From contig DJBL01000093.1 of assembly GCA_002435595.1 (NCBI GenBank), positions 1-64,000 of the forward strand: DNA of 64,000 nt. Reading direction: 5' to 3'. Source of the stretch: Stenotrophomonas maltophilia (lineage in GTDB: Bacteria; Pseudomonadota; Gammaproteobacteria; Xanthomonadales; Xanthomonadaceae). Positions 7,771 through 16,536 of this stretch are shown piece after piece (within the stretch, counting starts at the first letter, position 1; each line of letters starts with the position of its first letter). Made by a program: the position numbers and the translations under genes. The notes under the pieces are model-generated. The model was given only the letters and a program-made list of their open reading frames with translations, made no database searches and was not told the origin of the DNA.

Positions 7771-8655
7771 TCACCCTTCGGCGAGGGCCTTCCTGAGCAT
7801 CTCGCGGGCCGGTTCGGCCAGCTTCTCGTTGTTGAGCGCGAAGCGGATGGTGGCCTCGACCAGGCCCAGGTGGGTGCCGCAGTCGAAGCGGGTGCCCTCG
7901 AAACGGAAGGCATCCACGCGCTCGCTGTTGAGCAGCTCGGCGATCGCGTCGGTCAACTGGATCTCCCCGCCCGCACCGGTACCGGTGGCCTCGAGCAGTT
8001 CGAAGATCTTCGGGCTCAGCACATAACGGCCCACCACGGCCAGGTCGCTCGGCGCGTCCTCCGGCTTGGGCTTTTCGACAATCGCACTGATCCGGCCCTG
8101 GCGACCATCGAAGGTGTCGGTGGCCACGATGCCGTAGCTGCCGGTCTTGTCGTGGGGCACGTCCTCGACGGCGATGATACTCGCGCCCGTGGCCTGGTTG
8201 GCATCGGCCATCTGCTTGAGCGCACCATCACCCTTGTTCCAGATCAGATCGTCGGGCAGCAGCACCGCGAACGGTTCGTCGCCGACGATGGCCTTGGCAC
8301 ACAGCACCGCGTGGCCCAGGCCCAGCGCCTCGGCCTGGGTGACGAAGATCGCGCGCACGCCATTGGGCAGCACGTGGCGGACCAGTTCGAGCTGCTCGGT
8401 CTTGCCGGCGCGCTCGAGCTTCTGTTCCAGCTCGTAGGCCTTGTCGAAATAATCGGCGACCGCGTGCTTGTAGCGGTTGGTGATGAAGATCAGGGTGTCG
8501 CAGCCAGCTTCGATCGCTTCGTCAACGGCGTACTGGATCAGCGGCCGATCGATGATCGGCAGCATTTCCTTGGGGACCGTCTTGGTCGCGGGCAGGAAAC
8601 GCGTGCCCAGCCCTGCCACCGGGAAAACCGCCTTGCGGATACGCTTGTTCGTCAC
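7771..8655 (-). CDS. galU: UTP--glucose-1-phosphate uridylyltransferase
   Basis: Makes UDP-glucose, a precursor for lipopolysaccharide, exopolysaccharide and other sugar nucleotides. The 294-residue protein opens with the nucleotidyltransferase signature VFPVAGLGTRFLPATK and contains the family segments VPKEMLPIIDRPLIQY, LPDDLI and EKPKPEDAPS. It starts with GTG at 8653-8655, overlapping the stop of the preceding dehydratase gene by four bases (GTGA), which points to translational coupling. It is the last gene of the envelope run before the terminator. Confidence 0.95.
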   Translation of the reverse strand: MTNKRIRKAVFPVAGLGTRFLPATKTVPKEMLPIIDRPLIQYAVDEAIEAGCDTLIFITNRYKHAVADYFDKAYELEQKLERAGKTEQLELVRHVLPNGVRAIFVTQAEALGLGHAVLCAKAIVGDEPFAVLLPDDLIWNKGDGALKQMADANQATGASIIAVEDVPHDKTGSYGIVATDTFDGRQGRISAIVEKPKPEDAPSDLAVVGRYVLSPKIFELLEATGTGAGGEIQLTDAIAELLNSERVDAFRFEGTRFDCGTHLGLVEATIRFALNNEKLAEPAREMLRKALAEG

Positions 8656-10559
8656 AGCCTGTTGGCCTCTCGTGCCGGGAAAGGAAGCACCTTAGCCGAC
8701 TCGACGTGATCGTCCTGTTGCAGTGGCGAGAACTCGGGCATGGTCGCGAACAGGATGCTGTTGATGGCATCGGTGTCGTAGGTGGCGATCGCTTCGCGCA
8801 GGCGCGGCACGTTGCCCAGCACCTGTTCGCGCGCGAAGGTGCGCACGCCGGCCTCGAGGATCTTGGGATGCGCGGTGGGCCGGTAGTCCTCGTCCGAGTA
8901 GAACAGGGTCTCGTGCAGCTTCTCGCCCGGGCGCAGCCCGGTGTAGATGATCGCGATGTCCTTGTACGGCTGCTTGCCGGCCAGGCGGATCATCTGCTCG
9001 GCCAGCACCCGGATCGGCACCGGCTCGCCCATGTCCAGGGTGTAGATCGCCCCGTGCGAGGCCGACGCCGCCGCCTGCAGGATCAGCTGGCAGGCCTCGG
9101 GGATGGTCATGAAGTAACGGGTCACTTCCGGGTCGGTCACGGTGACCGGACCGCCCTTGAGGATCTGCTCGCGGAACAGCGGCACCACGCTGCCGGCCGA
9201 GGCCAGCACGTTGCCGAAGCGCACGGTCACGAAACGGGTGTGGCTGGTCTTCTGGTCCAGGCTCTGGCAGATCATCTCCGCATAGCGCTTGCTGGCCCCC
9301 AGTGCATTGACCGGGTCCACCGCCTTGTCGGTGGAGATGAACACGAAATGCTCGATGCGCGCCTCGACGCAGGCGCGCGCCACCGTCTCGGTGGACAGGA
9401 TGTTGTTGCGCACCGCTTCACGCAGCTGGCGCTCCAGCACCGGCACCTGCTTGTAGGCGGCGGCATGGAAGACCGCATCGACGCTGGACAGCGACAATGC
9501 ATGGCGGATCACCGCCGGGTCGCCGCAATCGCCGAGCACCGCCTCCACTTCCAGGTCGGGGAAGCTGCGGGTGAGCTCGGCCTCGATGGTCAGCAGCAGC
9601 AGCTCGCTCATCTCCAGCAGCACGATGCGCCCGGCCCCATGGCGCGCGCACTGGCGGCACAGCTCCGAACCGATCGAGCCACCGGCGCCGGTGACCAGCA
9701 CCGTGCGCCCACCCAGCCAACCGCGGATCAGCGACCAGTCCGGCAGGATCGGCTTGCGCCCCAGCAGGTCCTCGATCGCCACTTCCTTGAGCTCGCCGGG
9801 CAGCGAATGCCCCAGCAGCACGTCGTTGAGCTTGGGCACCATGCGGAACGGCACCCCGGTGGCCTCGCAGATGGCGACCACGCGCTGCATGCCCACCGCA
9901 TCGAGCGAGGGGATGGCGATCACCAGCAGCTTGGCCGCGGTTTCGCGCACCGCTGCCGGCGCATCGTCGAGCGTGCCCAGGATCTGCAGCCCCTGCAGCT
10001 TGGCACCCTGCAGGTGCGGGGCGTCATCAAGCAGGCCCACCGGCTCGAAGTCGCCGGAACGGCGCAGGTCACGCACCAGCGCTTCGGCGGCCTGGCCGGC
10101 GCCGAGGATCAGCACCCGGCGCGCGGTGGCATCGGACTGCAGCGACTGGTAGTCCTTCCAGGCGCGGTATAGCAGGCGCGGGGCGCCCAGCAGCGCCGAC
10201 AGCGCGAACGGATAGATGACCAGGACCGACATCGGCACGCCGTTGAAGCGTTTGTAGGCCAGCACCACGACGATGGCCAACAGGCCGATGAAGCTGGCCT
10301 TGAAGATGTTGAGCAGGTCGGCCACGCTGGCGAAGCGCCACAGGCCCCGGTACAGGCCCACGCGCCAGAACACCACCGCCTGGATCACCAGCACCAGCGA
10401 GGTGTCGATGTTCCACAGGGGCAACGAGGGGGCATCGGCCAGCATCGAATAGCGGCCGGCATGCAGCAGCTGCCAACAGGCCCAGACCATGAACAGGTCG
10501 TGGACCACGATGGCGCCGCGCGGAATCAAGCTGGTAAGACGGTCCTGCCAAGGCGTCAT
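8652..10559 (-). CDS. membrane NDP-sugar 4,6-dehydratase/epimerase, WbpM/CapD family
   Basis: A 635-residue inner-membrane enzyme. Residues about 1-130 hold four or five membrane segments, about 145-270 a CoA-binding-like Rossmann domain (RVLILGAGQAAEAL), and about 285-600 the catalytic short-chain dehydrogenase domain (TVLVTGAGGSIGSELCRQ, FHAAAYKQVPVLE, FISTDKAVDP, then GASKRYAE in place of YxxxK, as usual in this family). WbpM, PglF and CapD make 6-deoxy-4-keto sugars for O-antigen or other glycans; the exact substrate cannot be read from sequence. It sits 16 bases after the WbpL-like gene and overlaps galU. Confidence 0.85.
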   Translation of the reverse strand: MTPWQDRLTSLIPRGAIVVHDLFMVWACWQLLHAGRYSMLADAPSLPLWNIDTSLVLVIQAVVFWRVGLYRGLWRFASVADLLNIFKASFIGLLAIVVVLAYKRFNGVPMSVLVIYPFALSALLGAPRLLYRAWKDYQSLQSDATARRVLILGAGQAAEALVRDLRRSGDFEPVGLLDDAPHLQGAKLQGLQILGTLDDAPAAVRETAAKLLVIAIPSLDAVGMQRVVAICEATGVPFRMVPKLNDVLLGHSLPGELKEVAIEDLLGRKPILPDWSLIRGWLGGRTVLVTGAGGSIGSELCRQCARHGAGRIVLLEMSELLLLTIEAELTRSFPDLEVEAVLGDCGDPAVIRHALSLSSVDAVFHAAAYKQVPVLERQLREAVRNNILSTETVARACVEARIEHFVFISTDKAVDPVNALGASKRYAEMICQSLDQKTSHTRFVTVRFGNVLASAGSVVPLFREQILKGGPVTVTDPEVTRYFMTIPEACQLILQAAASASHGAIYTLDMGEPVPIRVLAEQMIRLAGKQPYKDIAIIYTGLRPGEKLHETLFYSDEDYRPTAHPKILEAGVRTFAREQVLGNVPRLREAIATYDTDAINSILFATMPEFSPLQQDDHVESAKVLPFPAREANRL

Positions 10560-10575
10560 AAAACAAACAATCCTT

Positions 10576-11550
10576 CTAGTTGCGCATTCCCTTGCGCAGG
10601 AGTAGCCACAAGCCGGTCGCGAAGATCAACCACGCGACGGCCACGGCAGCCTCCCACCTCGGCTGCAGATCGCTGCAAGCATTAAACACTGTAATACTGA
10701 ACAGACCAAAAACAAAGTAGATCGCGGTCACCAAAGTGTGGCTCATGCCACCTTTGACGGCGCGCTGATAGAGATGTTGGGTGTGGGGTTCCATCCATCT
10801 TTGCCCCGACAGCATGCGCGACAAGAGTGTGAAGCCTGCGTCCACAAGGAAGGCTGAAAGCGGCACCAGCAGCAGCAACCAATTGACGTCAGTGACCACG
10901 CTGGCCAGGCAGACCAGGGCGGCGATGGCATAGCCCAGCGCGCCGCTGCCCACATCGCCCATGAAGATCCGCGCGCGCGGATAGTTGAACGGCAGGAAGC
11001 CCAGGCAGGCCAGCGCCAGCACCAGCGGGGCCAGGGCATACGGCATCGGCATCACGGCGGCGAAGGCCAGCCCGGCGAGGATCGCCTGGGTAGTGGCGAT
11101 GCCGTTGATGCCATCCATGAAGTTCCAGATGTTCACCAGCGAGACCGTGAACAGCAGCGCAAGCACGGCCTGCAACGGATTGCCGCTGGCCTGCCAGACC
11201 AGGGCGGCGACCAGCGCGGCGGCCACCAGGTGCACCAGCAGCCGGCGGATTGCCGGCAGCGGGCGATGGTCGTCCCACCAGCCGATCCCGGCCACCAGCA
11301 GCAGGCCCAGCCCGAACACGGCCAGGGTCACGCGCGCGCCCGGCCACGCCAGGCCGGCCACCACCGTGGCCAGCAGCAGGGTCAGCACGATGGCGATGCC
11401 GCCGCCGCGCGGGGTCGCCACGCCGTGGCTGCGCCGCTCGCCGGGCTGGTCCATCAGGTTGCGGCGCAGCGCATAGTGGCGCGCGCCCCAGGTGAGCGCC
11501 GCCGCGATCGCCAGCACCGCCGGCAGACCGATCATCCAGGCCATCGGCAT
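10576..11550 (-). CDS. undecaprenyl-phosphate glycosyl-1-phosphate transferase, WecA/WbpL family
   Basis: A 324-residue polytopic membrane protein of the MraY/WecA superfamily that starts lipid-linked glycan synthesis by moving a HexNAc-1-phosphate onto undecaprenyl phosphate. Visible motifs are GGIAIV, the Asp pair in GWWDDHRPLP, NIWNFMDGINGIA, RARIFMGDVGSGALGY and the basic HTQHLYQRAVKGG. It has about ten hydrophobic segments. It starts three bases after the lapB stop and precedes the WbpM-like gene. The last roughly 100 codons (10576-10870) are visibly richer in A and T than the rest. Confidence 0.85.
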   Translation of the reverse strand: MPMAWMIGLPAVLAIAAALTWGARHYALRRNLMDQPGERRSHGVATPRGGGIAIVLTLLLATVVAGLAWPGARVTLAVFGLGLLLVAGIGWWDDHRPLPAIRRLLVHLVAAALVAALVWQASGNPLQAVLALLFTVSLVNIWNFMDGINGIATTQAILAGLAFAAVMPMPYALAPLVLALACLGFLPFNYPRARIFMGDVGSGALGYAIAALVCLASVVTDVNWLLLLVPLSAFLVDAGFTLLSRMLSGQRWMEPHTQHLYQRAVKGGMSHTLVTAIYFVFGLFSITVFNACSDLQPRWEAAVAVAWLIFATGLWLLLRKGMRN

Positions 11551-11553
11551 CGC

Positions 11554-12732
11554 TTACAGCACCGCGTAGTTCAGCAGTGGCTTGACCGTGCCCCACTCCT
11601 TGCAGCTGGGGCATTGCCAGTGGTGGGTACGTGCGCCGAAACCGCAGCGGGTGCAGCGGTAAGCGGGGTTGCGCACCAGCAGCTGGTCGGTGATGTGCTT
11701 GAGGTCGTGCAGGGTCGCGGTGGAGTCGGCGCCCTCGGCCAGGGTCAGGTCGATCAGGGCCGATTCGCCGCGTACCGAGGGGCGATCCTTGAGCTGGCGG
11801 CCCAGGTAGGCGCGCGCCGGGGCCACGCCCTCCTGCTCTTCCATCAGCTGGGTCAGCGCCAGCACCGGGGCGATGCCTCGATAGTGCTCGGTCATCTCCG
11901 ACAGGAACGCGCGGGCGCCGCCCAGATCCCCCACCTTGCGGTAGTTCTGCATGAGCGCCTGCAACACTTCGGGCAGGTACTCGGGGTCGTTGCGGGCGGC
12001 ACGCTCGAAGGCGCGCACGGCGGCTTCCGCATTGCCGGCGTCGGCCTCCAGGCGCCCCTCGATGATGCCGGCGCGTACCGACATCGCATCGGCCTGGTAG
12101 GCCCGGGCGATGGCCGCCCTCGCCTCTTCGATCTTGCCTGCGCCGCGGTAGCGCTCGGCCAGTTCGCATTCGAACTGACCGATCAGCTTGCCCATCGGCT
12201 CACCGGTGACTTCCTCGAAGCGGCTGGCGTTGTCGATGGCCTTTTCCCAGTCGCGCTCGGCCTGGTAGATGCCGATCAGGTGCTTGAGCGCCTGCGGGGC
12301 GCGCTGGTCGATCTGCGCCAGCTCGGTGAACACGGTTTCGGCACGGTCCAGCAGGCCGGATTTCATGTAGTCCTCGCCCAGGGCCAGCAAGGCCTGGACG
12401 CGCTGTGCGTCCGTCAGGTCGGCGCGATTGACCAGGCCCTGGTGCAGGCGGATGGCACGGTCCACTTCGCCACGGCGGCGGAACAGGTGGCCCAGCGCGA
12501 CCTGGGTCTCGAAGGTTTCCTTGTCCAGCTCGGCGATATGCAGGAACAGCTCGATCGCCTTGTCAGGCTGCTCGTTGAGCAGGTAGTTCAGGCCGCGGAA
12601 GTAGGTGCTGGACAGGCGGCTGACCTGGTTGTCGCCATGGCGCTGGCCGCCACGACGGCCGATCACCCAGCCGGACACCGCCGCCAACGGCAGGAACAGG
12701 AAAAACCAGAACCACTCGGAGACAAATTCCAT
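11554..12732 (-). CDS. lapB: lipopolysaccharide assembly protein LapB
   Basis: A 392-residue inner-membrane anchored TPR protein that in E. coli joins with LapC and FtsH to adjust LpxC levels and so lipopolysaccharide output. The N-terminus is one membrane segment (FWFFLFLPLAAVSGWVIG), followed by TPR repeats (about residues 45-340) and a C-terminal rubredoxin-like metal site with CTRCG and CPSC. All four Cys are present. The ATG is six bases from the lapA stop, and the order lapA-lapB is the usual one. Confidence 0.93.
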   Translation of the reverse strand: MEFVSEWFWFFLFLPLAAVSGWVIGRRGGQRHGDNQVSRLSSTYFRGLNYLLNEQPDKAIELFLHIAELDKETFETQVALGHLFRRRGEVDRAIRLHQGLVNRADLTDAQRVQALLALGEDYMKSGLLDRAETVFTELAQIDQRAPQALKHLIGIYQAERDWEKAIDNASRFEEVTGEPMGKLIGQFECELAERYRGAGKIEEARAAIARAYQADAMSVRAGIIEGRLEADAGNAEAAVRAFERAARNDPEYLPEVLQALMQNYRKVGDLGGARAFLSEMTEHYRGIAPVLALTQLMEEQEGVAPARAYLGRQLKDRPSVRGESALIDLTLAEGADSTATLHDLKHITDQLLVRNPAYRCTRCGFGARTHHWQCPSCKEWGTVKPLLNYAVL

Positions 12733-12738
12733 CGGCGC

Positions 12739-13029
12739 TCAGCGTCCGTCGAAAGTAGAAGAAGGGGTGGAAGCAGGCGCCACGGCCACGGCCGGGCTGG
12801 CCTTCTGCGCCTTGCGCAGCTTGGCGTACAACGGGATCACCAGGCTGGCCAGCACGATGCCGCCGCCGATGATGGCACCGGACAACAGGGCGATGATGAT
12901 CGCCAGGCCGGTGGTGGAATTGATCTGGGTAAAGCCCAGGCTGATGACGATCGGTTGCGAGTTGAGGGCACCGATGATGAGCCCGACCACCAGAACCGCC
13001 AGCAGAACAAGCAGACGTACGACTTTCAT
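12739..13029 (-). CDS. lapA: lipopolysaccharide assembly protein LapA
   Basis: A 96-residue inner-membrane protein (DUF1049). Two membrane segments are clear (VVRLLVLLAVLVVGLIIGAL and the stretch beginning TTGLAIIIALLSG), separated by the family signature PIVISLGF. The C-terminus is Ala/Ser/Pro-rich and cytoplasmic. It is paired with lapB as in enterobacteria. The 112 bases before it (13030-13141) hold no gene I can support. Confidence 0.9.
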   Translation of the reverse strand: MKVVRLLVLLAVLVVGLIIGALNSQPIVISLGFTQINSTTGLAIIIALLSGAIIGGGIVLASLVIPLYAKLRKAQKASPAVAVAPASTPSSTFDGR

Positions 13030-13141
13030 GCAGCAGCTCCAGTTCCGGGAGATTCAAGAGTAGCGGAATATAGAGCAGCGGGACAAAGAGGCGTGGAACG
13101 ACCAGCAACGGCTGCAACGGGCAGCCGGGCAACGCTCCGCT

Positions 13142-13447
13142 CTACGCGGGGTCGCTTTCCAGCGGCACCACGGCGCTGACGCGCTCACGCAGTTCCTTGC
13201 CGGGTTTGAAATGCGGGACATGCTTGCCCGGCAACGCGACCGATTCACCGGTCTTGGGGTTGCGCCCCAGCCGAGGCGGCCGGTAGTGCAGGGAAAAACT
13301 GCCAAACCCGCGGATCTCGATGCGATCCCCGCCGGCCAGCGCCCCACCCATCATTTCCAGCAACGACTTTACCGCCAGATCGACATCGTCCGACTTCAAA
13401 TGCGCCTGTCGGCGCGCCAGGATTTCGATCAGCTCGGATTTGGTCAT
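13142..13447 (-). CDS. ihfB: integration host factor subunit beta
   Basis: A DNA-bending HU/IHF protein of 101 residues that works as a heterodimer with IhfA. It starts MTKSELIEILARRQ and carries the beta-arm signature GFGSFSLHYRPPRLGRNPKTG with the intercalating Pro. The C-terminal HFKPGKELRERV is typical of IhfB. It follows rpsA in the classic cmk-rpsA-ihfB order; a strong hairpin lies between the two. Confidence 0.96.
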   Translation of the reverse strand: MTKSELIEILARRQAHLKSDDVDLAVKSLLEMMGGALAGGDRIEIRGFGSFSLHYRPPRLGRNPKTGESVALPGKHVPHFKPGKELRERVSAVVPLESDPA

Positions 13448-13480
13448 TACGGGCTCTTCGGGGGGAACTCAGACCCTGAA

Positions 13481-13506
13481 ACGGCCCGGACTGATGTCCG
13501 GGCCGT
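13481..13506. terminator. hairpin between rpsA and ihfB
   Basis: An 11-bp perfect stem (ACGGCCCGGAC/GTCCGGGCCGT) with a TGAT loop. On the minus strand it is followed by only TTTC, so it is probably a partial terminator or a processing site that lowers read-through from the highly expressed rpsA into ihfB. Confidence 0.7.
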
Positions 13507-13534
13507 CCAGGAAACTACGACAGCGACAGACCGA

Positions 13535-15220
13535 TTACTCGGACTTGTTGCCGTTCAGCTGTGCACGCAGCAGCGCGCCGAGCTGGGTGGTGCCGCTGGA
13601 CGCCGAAGAGGACTGGTATTCCTCCAGCACTTCGCGCATTTCCGCGTCGTCCTTGGCCTTGATCGACAGCTGCAGGGTACGACCCTTGCGATCCATGCCC
13701 ACGAACTTGGCTTCAACCTTGTCGCCGACCTTCAGGAACTGGGTCGCGTCGTCCACGCGCTCGTTCGCAACATCGCGAGCGGACACGTAGCCTTCGATGC
13801 CGTCGGCCAGTTCGATGGTAGCGCCCTTGGCGTCCACTTCCTTGACCACGCCTTCGACCTTGGAACCCTTCGGGTTGGCCGCCATGTACTGGCCGAACGG
13901 ATCCTGCTCCAGCTGCTTGACGCCCAGGCTGATGCGCTCGCGTTCCGGGTCGACGGCCAGGACGACGGCGTCCAGGTTGTCGCCCTTCTTGAAGTTGCGG
14001 ACCACGTCTTCGCCGGTGGTGTTCCAGCTGATGTCGGACAGGTGCACCAGGCCATCGATACCGCCGTCCAGGCCGATGAAGATGCCGAAGTCGGTGATCG
14101 ACTTGATCTGGCCCGACACCTTGTCACCCTTCTTGTGGATGGCAGCGAAGGTTTCCCACGGATTGGCGGCAACCTGCTTCATGCCCAGCGAGATGCGGCG
14201 ACGCTCCTCGTCCACGTCCAGGACCATGACTTCGACTTCGTCACCGACCTGCACAACCTTGGACGGGTTGACGTTCTTGTTGGTCCAATCCATTTCCGAC
14301 ACGTGCACCAGGCCTTCCACGCCCGGCTCGATCTCGACGAACGCGCCGTAATCGGTCACGTTGGAGACCTTGCCGAAGACGCGGCTGTTGGCCGGGTAAC
14401 GACGGGCGATGTTGTCCCACGGATCCTCGCCCAGCTGCTTGAGGCCCAGCGAAACGCGGTTGCGCTCGCGGTCGAACTTCAGCACGCGCACGTCCAGCTC
14501 GTCGCCGACGTTCACGACTTCGGACGGATGGCGCACGCGCTTCCAGGCCATGTCGGTGATGTGCAGCAGGCCGTCGATACCGCCCAGGTCCACGAATGCG
14601 CCGTAGTCGGTCAGGTTCTTGACGACACCCTTCAGGATCGCGCCTTCCTGCAGCTTGTCCATCAGCTGCTCGCGCTCTTCCGAGTGCTCGCTTTCGACGA
14701 CAGCGCGGCGCGACACAACGACGTTGTTACGCTTGCGGTCCAGCTTGATGAGCTTGAATTCCAGCTCCTTGCCTTCCAGGTAGGCCGGATCGCGCACGGG
14801 GCGCACATCGACCAGGGAACCCGGCAGGAACGCGCGGACATCCTTGATGTCCACGGTGAAACCACCCTTGACCTTGCCGCTGATGCGGCCGGTGATGGTT
14901 TCGTTCTTTTCCAACGCTTCTTCCAGCTCGTCCCACACCATCGCGCGCTTGGCCTTCTCGCGCGACAGGACGGTCTCACCGAAGCCGTTCTCGATGGAAT
15001 CGAGGGCGACCTTGACGACGTCGCCTTCGGCGACATCGATCTCGCCAGCGTCGTTACGGAACTGCTCGATCGGCACGATGCCTTCGGACTTCAGGCCGGC
15101 GTTGATCACCACGACGTCGCCGCGGACTTCAACGACAACACCGCTGACGATGGCGCCCGGCTTCAGCTTGGCCAGATTGGCCTGGCTGGCTTCAAACAGT
15201 TCGGCAAATGATTCGGTCAT
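13535..15220 (-). CDS. rpsA: 30S ribosomal protein S1
   Basis: A 561-residue protein with six S1 RNA-binding domains; repeated signatures such as GAFVDLGGIDGLLHITDM, GAFVEIEPGVEGLVHVSEM and GIFIGLDGGIDGLVHLSDI mark domains 3-5. S1 recruits mRNA to the ribosome. The open frame extends to 15241, but MTESFAELFE at 15220 is the standard N-terminus. It follows cmk after about 196 bases that hold a leader with no gene. Confidence 0.97.
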   Translation of the reverse strand: MTESFAELFEASQANLAKLKPGAIVSGVVVEVRGDVVVINAGLKSEGIVPIEQFRNDAGEIDVAEGDVVKVALDSIENGFGETVLSREKAKRAMVWDELEEALEKNETITGRISGKVKGGFTVDIKDVRAFLPGSLVDVRPVRDPAYLEGKELEFKLIKLDRKRNNVVVSRRAVVESEHSEEREQLMDKLQEGAILKGVVKNLTDYGAFVDLGGIDGLLHITDMAWKRVRHPSEVVNVGDELDVRVLKFDRERNRVSLGLKQLGEDPWDNIARRYPANSRVFGKVSNVTDYGAFVEIEPGVEGLVHVSEMDWTNKNVNPSKVVQVGDEVEVMVLDVDEERRRISLGMKQVAANPWETFAAIHKKGDKVSGQIKSITDFGIFIGLDGGIDGLVHLSDISWNTTGEDVVRNFKKGDNLDAVVLAVDPERERISLGVKQLEQDPFGQYMAANPKGSKVEGVVKEVDAKGATIELADGIEGYVSARDVANERVDDATQFLKVGDKVEAKFVGMDRKGRTLQLSIKAKDDAEMREVLEEYQSSSASSGTTQLGALLRAQLNGNKSE

Positions 15221-15416
15221 TAGATTTACTCTGTTGGACACATGGGCCGGTTGGCTTCCCTTCGGGGAATGGCTACCGCCCGCCTGTTGGTCGACCCCGG
15301 AACTGCAGGTCGTGTGTTAAGTAGGAAAACCGCCACGCATCATTGCGGGACGGAGCTTGTGTTGCCTTGCGATGTGCGACGCCGCCGATGCGCTGGCGGC
15401 TCTCCTGTACAACGGA

Positions 15417-16097
15417 TCAGGCACCCGAAACCGGAAGCAGATCCAACACGTTGGCAACGACCTGGTCGATGCCGATACCACTGGTGTCGATGATGACGGC
15501 ATCGTCTGCCGGCTTCAGGGGCGCCACTGTGCGCTGTGCATCACGGGCGTCGCGGGCCATGATCTCGCGCAGGAGGTCATCAAAGTTAACAGAAACCCCC
15601 TTGTCTTTCAACTGCTTATGCCGGCGCCCGGCGCGCTCCTCGGCGCTCGCGGTCAGGAACACCTTGAACGGGGCGTCCGGGAAGATCACCGTGCCCATGT
15701 CACGGCCATCGGCGACCAGGCCGGGGAGAATCCTGAATGCGCGCTGGCGCTCCTTCAGCGCGGCCCGCACCTCCGGGATGGCCGCGATCGCCGAGGCCAG
15801 GGCGCCGGTGGTCTCCAGGCGCAGCTCATCGGTGGCATCGGTATCATTGACCACCACCCGCAGGCCGCCGTCGGCCGCTTCGACGAACCGGACATGGGTG
15901 TCGAAGGTGCAGCGGACCAGCGCCGAGGCGTCGGAGGTGTCGATGTCGGCCCAGCTGGCGGCCACGCCCACGGCGCGGTACAGGGCGCCAGAATCCAGGT
16001 AATGCCAGCCCAGGCGGCGTGCGACAATGCGGCTGACGGTCCCCTTGCCGGCCCCGGACGGGCCGTCGATGGTGAGCACGGGAGGTAGCTGGTTCAT
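15417..16097 (-). CDS. cmk: cytidylate kinase
   Basis: Phosphorylates CMP and dCMP. The 226-residue product starts MNQLPPVLTIDGPSGAGKGT, with an intact P-loop, and carries the CMP-binding segment RDMGTVIFPDAPFKVFLTA. The open frame runs up to 16271, but the ATG at 16097 has AGGGA just before it and gives the normal length. It heads the cmk-rpsA-ihfB order. Confidence 0.95.
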   Translation of the reverse strand: MNQLPPVLTIDGPSGAGKGTVSRIVARRLGWHYLDSGALYRAVGVAASWADIDTSDASALVRCTFDTHVRFVEAADGGLRVVVNDTDATDELRLETTGALASAIAAIPEVRAALKERQRAFRILPGLVADGRDMGTVIFPDAPFKVFLTASAEERAGRRHKQLKDKGVSVNFDDLLREIMARDARDAQRTVAPLKPADDAVIIDTSGIGIDQVVANVLDLLPVSGA

Positions 16098-16171
16098 GGG
16101 TTTCCCTGTGGAATGGACCGCCCATTCTAGCCCCGCCCCGGGGGGCCTTGAGACCTTTTTCGCGCAACCAC

Positions 16172-16201
16172 TTGAAAGGATGGAAAAAAGCCCGGTACAA
16201 T
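16172..16201 (+). promoter_or_regulatory. candidate sigma-70 promoter of rpmJ
   Basis: TTGAAA (16172-16177) and TACAAT (16196-16201) with an 18-base spacer make the best promoter-like pair near this gene, about 90 bases before the rpmJ ATG. The -10 box lies in the loop of the hairpin at 16189-16209. Confidence 0.65.
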
Positions 16202-16209
16202 TGCGGGCT
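16184..16209 (-). terminator. minus-strand terminator-like hairpin upstream of cmk
   Basis: AGCCCG and CGGGCT form a 6-bp stem; on the minus strand a run of T follows (complement of A16184-16189). It could stop antisense transcripts before cmk, since no minus-strand gene lies upstream. The layout is like that before ndk. Confidence 0.45.
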
Positions 16210-16291
16210 TGAACGGGCGTCACCTGCCGATTGTCATCTGCATATCGCGGCCGCGCTCCAACCGAATCCAACGTTTACGCCGAGGTATGCA

Positions 16292-16417
16292 ATGAAAGTC
16301 CTGTCTTCCCTGAAGTCGGCCAAGTCCCGTCACCGCGATTGCAAGGTCGTTCGTCGTCGCGGCAAGATCTTCGTGATCTGCAAGTCGAACCCGCGTTTCA
16401 AGGCTCGCCAGCGCTGA
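16292..16417 (+). CDS. rpmJ: 50S ribosomal protein L36, type B (zinc-free paralogue)
   Basis: A 41-residue basic protein, MKVLSSLKSAKSRHRDCKVV and so on, ending NPRFKARQR. It matches type-B L36 (YkgO-like): only two Cys remain (residues 17 and 30) instead of the zinc-ribbon set of four ligands. In many bacteria this form replaces the zinc-binding L36 under zinc limitation; here it stands alone with its own promoter and terminator. No Zur-like box was recognised upstream. Confidence 0.93.
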   Translation: MKVLSSLKSAKSRHRDCKVVRRRGKIFVICKSNPRFKARQR

Positions 16418-16458
16418 GCCCCGGGACGTCGCGGCCACTGGCCGGGACCTGCCTGAAT

Positions 16459-16485
16459 AAAAAGCCGCCTCCGGGCGGTTTTTTA
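16459..16485 (+). terminator. rho-independent terminator of rpmJ
   Basis: CCGCC and GGCGG form the core stem (loop TCCG), extended by a G-U pair and A/T pairs, and end in TTTTTT on the plus strand. It lies about 40 bases after the rpmJ stop. Confidence 0.88.
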
Positions 16486-16536
16486 TTGCCGTTTTTGTTG
16501 TAATCGCATTTCTTGACAACTGGGGAGTAGATCGAG

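Noticed and set aside
3984..7913. Minus-strand open frame of 1309 codons across the fad operon
   Set aside because: It is the antisense shadow of fadN and fadA; its composition (Gly, His, Arg, Gln) is typical of reverse frames in GC-rich DNA and it has no motif.
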